Made by a program: the position numbers and the translations under genes. The notes under the pieces are model-generated. The model searched no databases, was not told the origin of the DNA, and saw nothing but the letters and a program-made list of their open reading frames with translations. From NCBI RefSeq assembly GCF_004125825.1, contig NZ_QQWI01000009.1, positions 1 through 64,000 of the forward strand: 64,000 nucleotides of DNA. The letters are read 5' to 3'. The DNA is from Fusibacter sp. A1 (lineage in GTDB: Bacteria > Bacillota > Clostridia > Peptostreptococcales > Acidaminobacteraceae). Shown piece after piece: positions 16,315 to 25,300 of the stretch (within the stretch, counting starts at the first letter, position 1; each line of letters starts with the position of its first letter).

Positions 16315-16343
16315 ATTGTAGCATGTTACTAGGATAAGAACAA
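16315..16343 (-). promoter_or_regulatory. Promoter of the ECF S-component gene
   Basis: Minus strand: TTGTTC (16338-16343), 17-base spacer, TACAAT (16315-16320). It stands midway between the two palindromic sites, 55 bases ahead of the start codon. Confidence 0.6.
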
Positions 16344-16365
16344 TACCCTACACCATCAAGATGCT

Positions 16366-16384
16366 ATTGTACCGCTACGATTGT
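16366..16384. promoter_or_regulatory. Palindromic operator-like site B (ECF S-component gene)
   Basis: ATTGTACCGCTACGATTGT, with partial dyad ATTGTA-CCGC-TACGAT. It lies upstream of the -35 box, exactly 91 bases from site A in the same orientation, and touches the stop codon of the upstream gene. Confidence 0.55.
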
Positions 16385-17715
16385 CACTCGTTAGACAAAA
16401 ATAGGACTTCTCCATCTTCCACCGAAGCTACAAAGTAGATATACTCGCCCAGTCGGCCAATTATGCCGATGTTGTCAAAACTTCCGAATGAGTACGTTCG
16501 CAAACCTGTCACAACCACCAACTCGCCGCTTTCGTTTTTGTATAAGGTCAATCCCTCTTCGATATGGTGAACAGCTTCCGCGGCCTTACCCAGCGACTGG
16601 ACCTCAAGCAGATGATTGTTTTCATCCGTCCTGACAAGCAGTTCACTTTTGTCCTCAAGTAGATAGTAGTTTCCGTCTTCTAGGGTGTACCTCTTTTTTA
16701 TCCGCATCTGTTCGCCGTTCATGTCCACAGGCAAGACTTCCCACGTACCGCCTGCTATGTCATAGGTCATAATACCCGAATCACCCACAGAATCATTTCG
16801 ACCCGCTACGATAAGCTGGTTTCCTTCCCAGATGATTTTTCCATAAGGGGTATAGGGTAGATGGATTACTGCAGTATAAACAACCTTTCGCTTTTTCAAA
16901 TCAAAGTAGCCCAATCTGTCGCCAGAAGGCACATCGCTTAGTTTTGCAGCATCATCCAGATAATAATAGAACCCTACCTTAAGCGTCTCTGGTGCCGACC
17001 ATTCGGGGCCGTTTCCTTTTAGCTTGGACGCATAGGCGGTACCTGAATCCGAACCGAAAATCGAAAAATAACTGTCATGCTGCGTCTCGCTGATCACTTC
17101 ATACATAAAATACCCACCGTCAGGAGATAAACTCACTTGTTTTTCAAAATTCTCAAGCACGTTCTCAGGCACCTGAAAGTTCATGATTTTGTGCCTTGAC
17201 TTCGTAAAATCATAGGTCACCATTCTCTTCTTGACAGGATGATAGTACAAAATCTTTGATTCATTCTCAGACAAGACAAACCTAAGCTCGGACAACTTGC
17301 TTACACTGTCCGTCAAATGCGAGGTTTGCCCACTGGCTGATGTGTATTCGAGCCCGCCTTCCTTTTCAGTGATTACTCCATGGCTCAGCTCGAGTATCGC
17401 ATGACTTGAAGCCTGAGTATCCTCAGGACCCACGATCGTATCCGATTTAAAGTCGTATGTGAAGATACCGCTTTGATTCAGGTATTCTCCTTCTATCACT
17501 AGGGTCTCATCGTCTACAGAAATCACACGCCAGATCTTATCAAACCCAGTGATTTGAAAGGTCTGATCGACATACTTTCCTATCCTGACCACATCTTCTA
17601 TGATGGGTACTTCAATTTCAGTCGCTACAACGACAGGTCGGTACTGATTCACCAAGACGTATCCGCTTGCAATAATCGCGAACAAAACAATTCCATAAGA
17701 CAATAGCCTCTTCAT
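16384..17715 (-). CDS. Membrane-anchored protein with beta-propeller-like repeats, unknown
   Basis: 443 residues. One N-terminal membrane segment (LLSYGIVLFAIIASGYVLV, about 4-22) is followed by a large outer domain of repeated short beta strands with patterns such as SLSPDGGYFMYEV, SENESKILYYHPVKKRMVTYDF and YFDLKKRKVVYTAV, which suggest a WD40/TolB-like propeller. No catalytic motif was seen, and the family is not recognised. The part ILYYHP resembles blades in which periodic Tyr/Asp-Gly turns occur. It follows the DNA methylase gene by 14 bases and is probably co-transcribed with it, though no link in function is evident. Confidence 0.6.
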   Translation of the reverse strand: MKRLLSYGIVLFAIIASGYVLVNQYRPVVVATEIEVPIIEDVVRIGKYVDQTFQITGFDKIWRVISVDDETLVIEGEYLNQSGIFTYDFKSDTIVGPEDTQASSHAILELSHGVITEKEGGLEYTSASGQTSHLTDSVSKLSELRFVLSENESKILYYHPVKKRMVTYDFTKSRHKIMNFQVPENVLENFEKQVSLSPDGGYFMYEVISETQHDSYFSIFGSDSGTAYASKLKGNGPEWSAPETLKVGFYYYLDDAAKLSDVPSGDRLGYFDLKKRKVVYTAVIHLPYTPYGKIIWEGNQLIVAGRNDSVGDSGIMTYDIAGGTWEVLPVDMNGEQMRIKKRYTLEDGNYYLLEDKSELLVRTDENNHLLEVQSLGKAAEAVHHIEEGLTLYKNESGELVVVTGLRTYSFGSFDNIGIIGRLGEYIYFVASVEDGEVLFLSNE

Positions 17716-17729
17716 GATACTCTCCCATT

Positions 17730-19565
17730 TTAATGACTCAATTTGAATTCCATTATTTTCTCTATCTGTTCTTCGGTAAAATCAAAGGTTTTTCCAATGA
17801 TCAGTTCCGCTTTTCTTAATAAGTTGTCGTTTTCAGATTCCATATACTCGTCATGTATCAGAGCTAGGCTGAGCATATTCTCCTTGGAAAACTTCGGAAC
17901 AGGTATACGCCCAAGCGGAGTCGCATAGAGTTCAAGCAGTTCCCCCTTACGTTTGCCCATGTGGTAAAGCCATAAGAATATCCAAGAACTGTTCAAATAG
18001 ACGGTAAAGGCCTTTAGGGTTGTCAAATCCTCCTTCGCATCGGATAAGTAATAAATGTCCGCGCTACCGTAATATTCTTCTGTACACAAGGCAAAACTGT
18101 TTTGTCTCGCCCGTTGCGGTACGACTATCTTCGCACCTGTGAACACGGTTTCCTTACGTCCCCATTGAAGCTCATACCAGGCTTTCGATCCGTTTCTTAC
18201 TTCTCTTCGCTTTTCAAGGTGCTCTCTATACCTGCTTAAGTGCTCTATCCACTCAGGATAACCGCTTATTTTATCACCTACGCTATAGAGGACATACTTA
18301 TCTATCTCACCCCTGATCCTGTACGGCTTGATCTGTCCATTTTTGATAAAGGACTTGAACAAGTCACCGGGCATATTTTTAGGGAGTTCATCTTTGAGAA
18401 ACACAAAGATCGGTCCTTCTTCCTGTCCCATCTGAGGGTATTTCACCGCCAACCGTTTTGTAAACCTATCGGCACCTGAAACCAGTCCCTGATTGATTGT
18501 CAACACCTCTGAAAGAATCGCAGACGAATTGCTCTGCGCCTTTGTCAAGAGCTCATGCCACTGGATGTTTCTCCTCAGTACGATCTGCCCATAGTCGTCA
18601 TACAAGTCCTCTTGAGTCAGAATTTCGATGTTGTCGTCCTGCTTAAAGATCATATTTTTAAGGCTGCCCGTTTGTTTTGGGGTGATGCTATAAATCAAAA
18701 AACTCAACTTTTTTACGTCTTTGAATAGGTCATAGGCTTCTAAATGTGTGATTCTCCTAAAGTCCATCTTGGACTTCAGCGAGGCTCTCAGCTTCTTGGC
18801 GCCGTCTGCGGTCGTGAAGTAACTTGTCGTAATCTGTGTTACGACCCCCTTATCAGAAACAAGATCCATCGCATGGTGTAAAAAGAAGTAAAAGAGGTCC
18901 ATCTTGCCTTCGTAGTACCCCTTGGTGAGTTCGTGTGCCTTAAGCGGTTCAAAGAGTGACTTGTTTCCCCTTTCACCAAGATAAGGAGGATTTCCGATGA
19001 TAAGATCAAATCCGCCAGTTTGACAGATCCTTTCAATTTCAGAATGGCCCCTTAGCTCTGTCAACGCATTCTGGTTAAGCACCGTGATATTACCTGTCGA
19101 ACCGAAACGTTTTTCAAACAGCAGGCAAAGGAGAGATAGCGCGTTTTTATTCAAATCGTTTAAAACCATTCCTGATGTCGCCTTGTCGAACAGTGGACCA
19201 AAATCCATCCTGTGATTTTCGCATAAGGAGCGTAGTGTCAGCAAATACGCGTAGGCGAACACACCTGTGCCGCAAGCCATATCCAAAAAATATGCGCGGC
19301 TCAACTTATCCATCATCGACTTCACATGTCCTTGATCCGAAGTGACGCTTAAAAGCCCATTCACCTGATCACAGGTAAAACCGCAGTTTTCGAGATAGGT
19401 TCGTATCGAATCCTCAACCATTTCCTTTGCCAGTTCCAGGGGCGTGTAATAGGCTCCAGCCTGTATCCTCGCAGCCGTTTCTATCGATCCGTCGAACATC
19501 AGCACTTCGTTTTCAAAGGCTTCCATATTGTTTATCTGATTCAATCTATCGATTAATTCCTTCAA
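17730..19565 (-). CDS. DNA adenine-N6 methyltransferase, Eco57I/TaqI-like, orphan
   Basis: 611 residues from a TTG start at 19565, chosen because GGAGG lies 9-10 bases ahead; longer frames would cross the upstream terminator. The N-terminal YYTPLELAKEM is the motif X region; DMACGTGVFAY (from about residue 95) is motif I for SAM; IIGNPPYLGERGNK (about 190) is motif IV with the catalytic NPPY of N6-adenine methylases. The C-terminal half resembles the TaqI-like specificity domain (VPQRARQNSFAL, SSWIFLWLYHMGKRKG). No restriction nuclease is adjacent and no nuclease motif is apparent in the protein, so it may be an orphan methylase or a fused type IIG-like enzyme without a recognised nuclease part. 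Confidence 0.83.
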   Translation of the reverse strand: MKELIDRLNQINNMEAFENEVLMFDGSIETAARIQAGAYYTPLELAKEMVEDSIRTYLENCGFTCDQVNGLLSVTSDQGHVKSMMDKLSRAYFLDMACGTGVFAYAYLLTLRSLCENHRMDFGPLFDKATSGMVLNDLNKNALSLLCLLFEKRFGSTGNITVLNQNALTELRGHSEIERICQTGGFDLIIGNPPYLGERGNKSLFEPLKAHELTKGYYEGKMDLFYFFLHHAMDLVSDKGVVTQITTSYFTTADGAKKLRASLKSKMDFRRITHLEAYDLFKDVKKLSFLIYSITPKQTGSLKNMIFKQDDNIEILTQEDLYDDYGQIVLRRNIQWHELLTKAQSNSSAILSEVLTINQGLVSGADRFTKRLAVKYPQMGQEEGPIFVFLKDELPKNMPGDLFKSFIKNGQIKPYRIRGEIDKYVLYSVGDKISGYPEWIEHLSRYREHLEKRREVRNGSKAWYELQWGRKETVFTGAKIVVPQRARQNSFALCTEEYYGSADIYYLSDAKEDLTTLKAFTVYLNSSWIFLWLYHMGKRKGELLELYATPLGRIPVPKFSKENMLSLALIHDEYMESENDNLLRKAELIIGKTFDFTEEQIEKIMEFKLSH

Positions 19566-19633
19566 TGATACTCCTCCAGTCCGCTTGCATCTCCAACCAT
19601 TGTACCAAACGAGTCCCACTATTTCCACAAAAC

Positions 19634-19660
19634 AAAAAAGGTCGTTCATCTGAACGACCT
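19634..19660 (-). terminator. Terminator behind the 134-residue protein gene
   Basis: Minus strand: AGGTCGTTCA (19651-19660), short loop, GAACGACCT, then TTTTTTGTTTTG. It ends the 19666-20070 gene and lies ahead of the methylase start. Confidence 0.85.
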
Positions 19661-19665
19661 CGTGC

Positions 19666-20070
19666 TTATGCGCGTATTCTATAGTAACGGCCATACTCGA
19701 CCTTAACAACACCATCAATGCTTTCAATGATGCTATCGACAACCAAATCGATATCTTCGATTGCGATGTTGATGCCCTTACGTTTAAGGTACTTCATAAT
19801 CGTAATCAGTCGAATGTGATAGTTGCATGGATTTTTAAAGTACGGATGTTTTTCCACCAATAATTTTATCTGTTGCTTATCTGCTTCTGTTACTGCATTC
19901 TGTTTAAATGACTGAACTTGCTCCTCTACATTCTCAAGATAAGCCTTAAGCCTGTCTTTCGAACCGCCGTGTTCGTCAATTAAAAATTTGATATCTTTTA
20001 AAATATCCTCGACGTTCAAAGCTTCCTGGTAATTGGGAACTTCGTCGTCTTGCCTCGGTATAGTGTCCAT
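19666..20070 (-). CDS. Uncharacterised 134-residue acidic protein
   Basis: Not recognised. The protein is soluble with Asp/Glu-rich N-terminus, helical middle (FLIDEHGGSKDRLKAYLENVEEQVQSFK) and a basic closing GRYYRIRA. One Cys is seen. It has its own consensus promoter (20102-20130), a GGGAG ribosome binding site and a terminator, so it is a deliberately separate transcript, which supports a real gene. The upstream neighbour is another unknown soluble protein. No function is proposed. Confidence 0.65.
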   Translation of the reverse strand: MDTIPRQDDEVPNYQEALNVEDILKDIKFLIDEHGGSKDRLKAYLENVEEQVQSFKQNAVTEADKQQIKLLVEKHPYFKNPCNYHIRLITIMKYLKRKGINIAIEDIDLVVDSIIESIDGVVKVEYGRYYRIRA

Positions 20071-20101
20071 AGTTTGTTATACTCCCTTTCTTATAGCCAC
20101 T

Positions 20102-20130
20102 ATTGTACAGTCTTACCTCTTAACTGTCAA
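20102..20130 (-). promoter_or_regulatory. Promoter of the 134-residue protein gene
   Basis: Minus strand: TTGACA (20125-20130), 17-base spacer, TACAAT (20102-20107). The -35 box overlaps the last codons of the upstream gene (stop at 20120). It is one of the best promoter matches in the window. Confidence 0.75.
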
Positions 20131-20998
20131 ACAATTCATCCATATGTGTCAATTTCGTTTCAAAGATGACAAGTCCTGTCCTTTTCAATTCGATGACTTG
20201 CTGCGCCCATTCAAAATCTTGCTCGAGAGCGCATTCAATATATACGTTTTTGGAATCGACTACCACTTCGGCTCGTTTTGATCCTGCATTGTGCCAACTG
20301 TACACATCGTCAAAATCAGTGGCGATCATTTCATCCGAATTCAAAAATGCCTTAAAGGCCTCTTCATCCTCAATCTTACAATTGATCTCATAACAGACAT
20401 AATCGATATACTCTTCTTCGACTACTTCGCTGATCACGTTGGCAGCCCAATAAAGCAGCATCGGATTCTCCTTGATGAATCCGTCGATCGTATAACTCTT
20501 CTCAGTACCCGTTTCGCTGTATTTGCTCATCAGATTCTTGATGATGAGCTTGCCGTCCTGCACGCTGAACTGAGAATAGTCGTCGCTCATGTAGCTAGAG
20601 CCCTTCAGTTCATAGATCCTTGTAAAGTAGATCGCCTGCTCGTCCAGTATGGCGTCCGTGTCCGATTCATTGACGACGTATTGCTTCTTCGTGAGGATAT
20701 CCTGAAAAACATAATACTTCTTATCCTTATGAAGCGAGAAGAATCCGAGCGTGGATGTCTTGATCGCATGCACGAGCGCCTCATCCCCGTCGACCACATC
20801 GATAACGGCACCGCTGGAATCCTTATAATGGTGCAACAGCCATGTGTTGAAAACTGTTTCTTCTATTTTATTCAAATACCTTTTTCTAATATCTTCAAAA
20901 ACTTCGACAGCTTTCGCTACACGTTTTTCATCTTTACTTATTTCGATCAGTGCTTCCTCGAGATGGTTCTCGATGTTGAATTTCATATCTATCGGCAT
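20120..20998 (-). CDS. Uncharacterised 292-residue soluble protein
   Basis: Not recognised. Starts at MPIDMKFNIENHLEEA, because AAAGGAG stands 7-8 bases ahead of this ATG; an upstream start at 21022 has none. The protein is acidic (stretches such as EISKDEKRVAKAVEVFEDIRKRY and EVVEEEYIDYVCYEINCK), has no signal peptide or membrane helix and shows an alpha/beta pattern. The family may be restricted to Clostridia. It is divergent from alaX with overlapping promoter regions (21000-21080). Confidence 0.6.
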   Translation of the reverse strand: MPIDMKFNIENHLEEALIEISKDEKRVAKAVEVFEDIRKRYLNKIEETVFNTWLLHHYKDSSGAVIDVVDGDEALVHAIKTSTLGFFSLHKDKKYYVFQDILTKKQYVVNESDTDAILDEQAIYFTRIYELKGSSYMSDDYSQFSVQDGKLIIKNLMSKYSETGTEKSYTIDGFIKENPMLLYWAANVISEVVEEEYIDYVCYEINCKIEDEEAFKAFLNSDEMIATDFDDVYSWHNAGSKRAEVVVDSKNVYIECALEQDFEWAQQVIELKRTGLVIFETKLTHMDELFDS

Positions 20999-21082
20999 AA
21001 TGATGCTCCTTTCATTTCTCAATAAAATTATAACACGACTTAGCCCTTTTCGTGTAAACTAGTCATAAGAAAGGGGTTAAAT

Positions 21083-22279
21083 ATGACAACAAAAGCTTAT
21101 TTGGACGATAGCTATACGATGAATTTCTCTGCCACGGTACTCAGCTGCATGGAAGCCGGCGAGCAGTTTCACCTGATACTTGACAAGACCTACTTTTATC
21201 CGGAAGGTGGTGGACAGCCCACAGACATCGGATCGATCGGCGGAATCGACACCTTCGATGTGCGCCACCATCAGAATGAAATCATCCACATCACCAACGC
21301 CCCTATCAAACCGGGTGCTAAAGTGGAGTGTCAAGTAAACCGTACCGTTCGCATGGACTATAGCAGCCAACATACCGGTCAGCATCTGCTTTCTGCGGTT
21401 CTTGACAAATCATATGGCGCTGCGACCGTCGGCTTTCATCTGACAAAAGACAACCTAACGATCGATATCGACCGAACTTTGACAAATGAGGATTACCTGA
21501 ACATAGAACGTTCCGTGAACTCCCTTATCCGCGAGAACAGAAAGATGCTTGTTCACTATCCAGACACCGAAGACCTTGAAAGCTATTCGCTTAGAAAAAC
21601 GCCGAAAGTAAGAAAGGACATTCGCCTAGTCGAAATTGAAGGATACGATACCGTACCTTGCGGCGGAACGCATCTGAACCGCACCGGCGAAGTGGGCTCC
21701 TTCAAGATCAGAAAAATCGACAAATACAAAAGCGGACAGCGTATCAGCTTCTGCTGCGCTAAACGGGCGACCGACCTTTCTATTCTTGAACATGAGACCG
21801 TCACTTCCTTTATCACGAAACTGTCCGCTCCACTCGAGGAACTGCCCCAGTCGCTAGATGCCATCCTTGACAGAATCGATCAGATGAACAGGAAACTGAT
21901 CGAATTTGAAATGAAGGCGATCGACTCCATGGCGGCAGCCGCTCTTGAAGAGGCCACCACGATCCATGACATGCCCTTTGTCAGCTTTTGGTTTGAAGAT
22001 CTTAGTCAAAACGCTTTTAAAGCCTTGCTGTCAACTGTCACGGAAGGAACCGACGGCCTTATCGTCGCAGCCAACTTCGACGACGGCAGCGGGCAACTGA
22101 TCATCCACACAGGCAACTTCTCAAGCCGTGTGAACGCAAAGGAGCTTATGAAGCGATTACAGTCCACATACGATTTAAAAGGCGGAGGAAGCCCGCAGCG
22201 GGCTCAAGGAGGCACCAAGGATATCAAGGAGCTTTCCAGGGCTTTTGAGGCTGCTAAGAGAATTTTAGCGGATGGCTGA
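21083..22279 (+). CDS. Alanyl-tRNA editing protein, AlaX-L type with DHHA1 domain
   Basis: 398 residues. It removes Ser or Gly wrongly attached to tRNA-Ala (known for the family). Zinc ligands are visible: HTGQH (His97, His101) and CGGTH (Cys193, His197). The N-terminal part begins with the beta domain of AlaRS editing modules (FYPEGGGQPTDIG); the C-terminal part, after a helical linker, is DHHA1 with DLKGGGSPQRAQGG (nucleic-acid binding). There is no aminoacylation domain, so this is a free-standing editor and not AlaRS. The ATG follows AAGGGG. A terminator (22295-22329) is shared with the convergent glucanase gene. Confidence 0.92.
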   Translation: MTTKAYLDDSYTMNFSATVLSCMEAGEQFHLILDKTYFYPEGGGQPTDIGSIGGIDTFDVRHHQNEIIHITNAPIKPGAKVECQVNRTVRMDYSSQHTGQHLLSAVLDKSYGAATVGFHLTKDNLTIDIDRTLTNEDYLNIERSVNSLIRENRKMLVHYPDTEDLESYSLRKTPKVRKDIRLVEIEGYDTVPCGGTHLNRTGEVGSFKIRKIDKYKSGQRISFCCAKRATDLSILEHETVTSFITKLSAPLEELPQSLDAILDRIDQMNRKLIEFEMKAIDSMAAAALEEATTIHDMPFVSFWFEDLSQNAFKALLSTVTEGTDGLIVAANFDDGSGQLIIHTGNFSSRVNAKELMKRLQSTYDLKGGGSPQRAQGGTKDIKELSRAFEAAKRILADG

Positions 22280-22294
22280 TGAACTCAAAACGCA

Positions 22295-22329
22295 AAAAAG
22301 AAACTCAGAATTCGAGTTTCTTTTTTTTG
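22295..22329. terminator. Shared bidirectional terminator
   Basis: AAAAAAGAAACTC (22295-22307) and GAGTTTCTTTTTTTT (22315-22329) form a stem with A and T tails in both directions, between convergent alaX and the glucanase gene. Confidence 0.85.
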
Positions 22330-22340
22330 TGCCTTTAAAA

Positions 22341-25300
22341 CTACTTTTTAACGATCGTGACGTTGTCGAAACTCACGCTATGTGGTGTAAATAAGGAACC
22401 GTCCAAATTCTCAGTACCCAACATGAATAGGATTTTACCGTTTTTGCTTGTCTCGACAGCCGTAAAATCGTAAGTGTAGGTCTGCTTAAGCCCGCTAAGT
22501 GAAAAAGCAACCACCTCCAAGCCGTTCGATCCGTCAATCTCAAGCCAAGCGTTTCTATCCAGTGTGGAACTTGCATCAAATGTCACTGTATAATCAGAAC
22601 CTGCTTTTAACTCAAGCCCAGCCTGATACAGCTGTGTCGAGTAAGTGAACCATCCGGCATAGTTGACAAAATCGACTTTCAGCATCCCGTTTGTAGAACT
22701 TAGACTTGCATCGGAACCGTCTCCGACATACTTGTCCCAGCCACCGATATCTGAATCGAAGCCGCCATTGCTCACAATCAGCTCATTGATCTCGACATTG
22801 TCGATAACCACGCTTTTTGCCACGGCGTCTGCTCCGTCCTCATTCATCGTACCAAGTAGGAAGTTCAATTTACCGTTTGCAGTGGATTCGCTGGCAGTAA
22901 AGCTGAATGTGAAGGTCTCAGTCGTATCCGTAAGAAGCAATTCCTGCTGGGCCATGCCGTTAAGCTCGACCCATATGGCGCCGCTCGTCGTCGAACTTGC
23001 ATCGAAGGTAAGTTCATAACTCTTTCCAGCCTCTAATGCGATATTCTCCTGATACACTTGCGTCGACCATTTTTCCCAACCGGCATATCCGGAAAAATCA
23101 ACTCTTATCGCACCGCTTGTCGTGCTGAGCGCGGCGCTCGAACCGTCATTTGCATAAAGCGTCCATCCGATATCATTCACATCGGAATAACCGTTAACTA
23201 CGATCGACTCGTTAAGTTCGATATTATCCAGGTAAACCTGATGAGCCACAAAATCTTCCCCTGCCACGTTGTCCGTTCCCAATAGGAAGTTGAGTTTTGC
23301 GTTTTCTATGGACTCGCTTGCAGTGAACTTGTAGGTGAATGTCTTTTTAGTTTCTGTAAGCGCCAACTCCTGCGCTTCTAGATCGTTCAATTCCAACCAT
23401 ATCGCCCTGTCAACTGTCGAACTTGCATCGAAGGTGAGCTCATAACTCTTTCCAGCCTCAAGGACGATATTTTCCTGATACACTTGAGTCGACCACTTGA
23501 ACCAACCTGCGTAACTCGCAAAGTCGACTTTAAGCATCTCGTCCGACACGCCAATCGAACCGTCCGATCCGTCTGCTGTGTAGAGATTCCAGGCAGTCGT
23601 ATCCGTGTCGAAGTAGCCGTTGCTTACCGTCGAGCCGTCAGCCGCCTGTTCAACTTCAACAATTGAAATGTTATCCAGGTAGATGCTGTGTGGTGTGAAA
23701 TCAGCACCGTCCATATTGTCTGTTCCCAGTAGGAAGTTAAGCTTACCCTCAAAAGTAGCCGCAGTTGCCGTAAACTCATAAGTATAGCTTGTCATCGTAT
23801 CTGTAAGCGGTACCGTCTGTTCTGTCAGATCGGTCATTTGTAAGAGAACATCCCTGTCAACTGTCGATCTGGCGTCAAACGACAGCTCATACGTTTTTCC
23901 TTCTTCAAGTTCGATGATATCCTGATACACTTGTGTCGACCACTTGAACCAACCTGCATACGCCGCAAAGTCAATTTTCATCTCTTCACCCGAAACACTG
24001 ATGGCGCCATCAGAACCGTCGCCGATGTACAGGTTCCATTTGTCCGTATCGGTTTCAAAAGTTCCATTCTTGATGATCAGATTTGTATCCCGTGAGGCAT
24101 CTTTCACTTCACAGACCACATTGTCGATATAAAGGTTATGCGCCCCTTCAGTTACGCCACTGTCTGTTCTTCCCAACAGGAACTTCAACGACACCGCGTC
24201 TTCTACCGGTAGTTTGAGCGTATACTCATAATGAGTGTACTCACCTGTCGCAGCTACCGTTTCGCTTAAATAACGAGTGTAGGATGAGTTGTCTATCACC
24301 ACTTCCAGATTCCGATCCACATCGGACTTAACGTCAAATGCGACCACGTATTCCACTTTGTTGGAAAAATCAAACGGACCCTGATAAAGTTGAATTCCCC
24401 AAGTTTGGGCTCCCACCGAATCAGCGGCTATTTTGACTTCATCATTCTCCACAGCAATACTCGCCGTCACATCGTCATGGATATAATTGCTCCAACCTGT
24501 CAGTCCATCCGAAAAATCGCCGTTTTCCAGTGGGAACACGTCAATCGTCGAATAGTCTATCGATGTTGCCTTTAAGACGATATTGTCGAGGTAGACATCC
24601 ACATCGCTGCCACCCAGGTGGATCATCAAAATCGATTCCAAATCCGTCGAGCCGTTCATTTCAAATGAAAACTCATAGGTATCCATTTCGGTAGAAAGGT
24701 CGATGACTTCCACATCCGTATGCAGGTCGCCGGCAGTATTTGAAAATGCGACTTCAATCGTTCTGGCAGCTTTGGCTTTTGCATCTAGCGATAGGGTATA
24801 CACCGTATTTTCCTCAAGTTGGATACCCTTTTGCTCTAGCGACACATCAGAAGCATTATCACCGCCGCTTCCTACATTCACAAATAATCTTCTAGTAGTT
24901 TCAGAAACAGACGGATACGCGTACACACCGTTTGTAGTTAGGTTCCAGTATGCCATTCGATCTACCGATTCCTTATCGAACTCGCCATTGTATACACCGT
25001 TTCCATCGGCAAGGGGTGCTTTGGAAGCGTCATAATCCACTTCCGGTGCGGATACTTCCCTAACCTTGACATTGCCGATCCATACTGAATTCGCATTGAG
25101 TCCCAAATTCATTTCAAGTCTTGCCGCGATGTCAGACTCCGCAGTCATTTGGAAGACCTTTGTGTAGGTCGTCATCGATTCCGTCAGGTCTAAAGAATAA
25201 CTGTCGGAATAAGTCGTCCAACCGCGTTCTTCTCCAGCAGACATTTTCATTGTCATTGTCCGATTGCCTGATGACTTGGCATCGAACGATACTTCATAAT

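Noticed and set aside
16261-16383. Riboswitch upstream of the ECF S-component gene
   Set aside because: Looked for TPP, FMN, cobalamin and preQ1 style conserved blocks and saw none; the repeated palindromes explain the region better.
20291-21025. 244-codon plus-strand open frame
   Set aside because: Lies opposite the 292-residue gene, which has a proper ribosome binding site and gene-like context; it is an antisense shadow.
22341-24600. Tandem DNA repeats as CRISPR or satellite
   Set aside because: The repetition comes from related protein modules of about 450 bases with diverged sequence; there are no short regular repeats with spacers.
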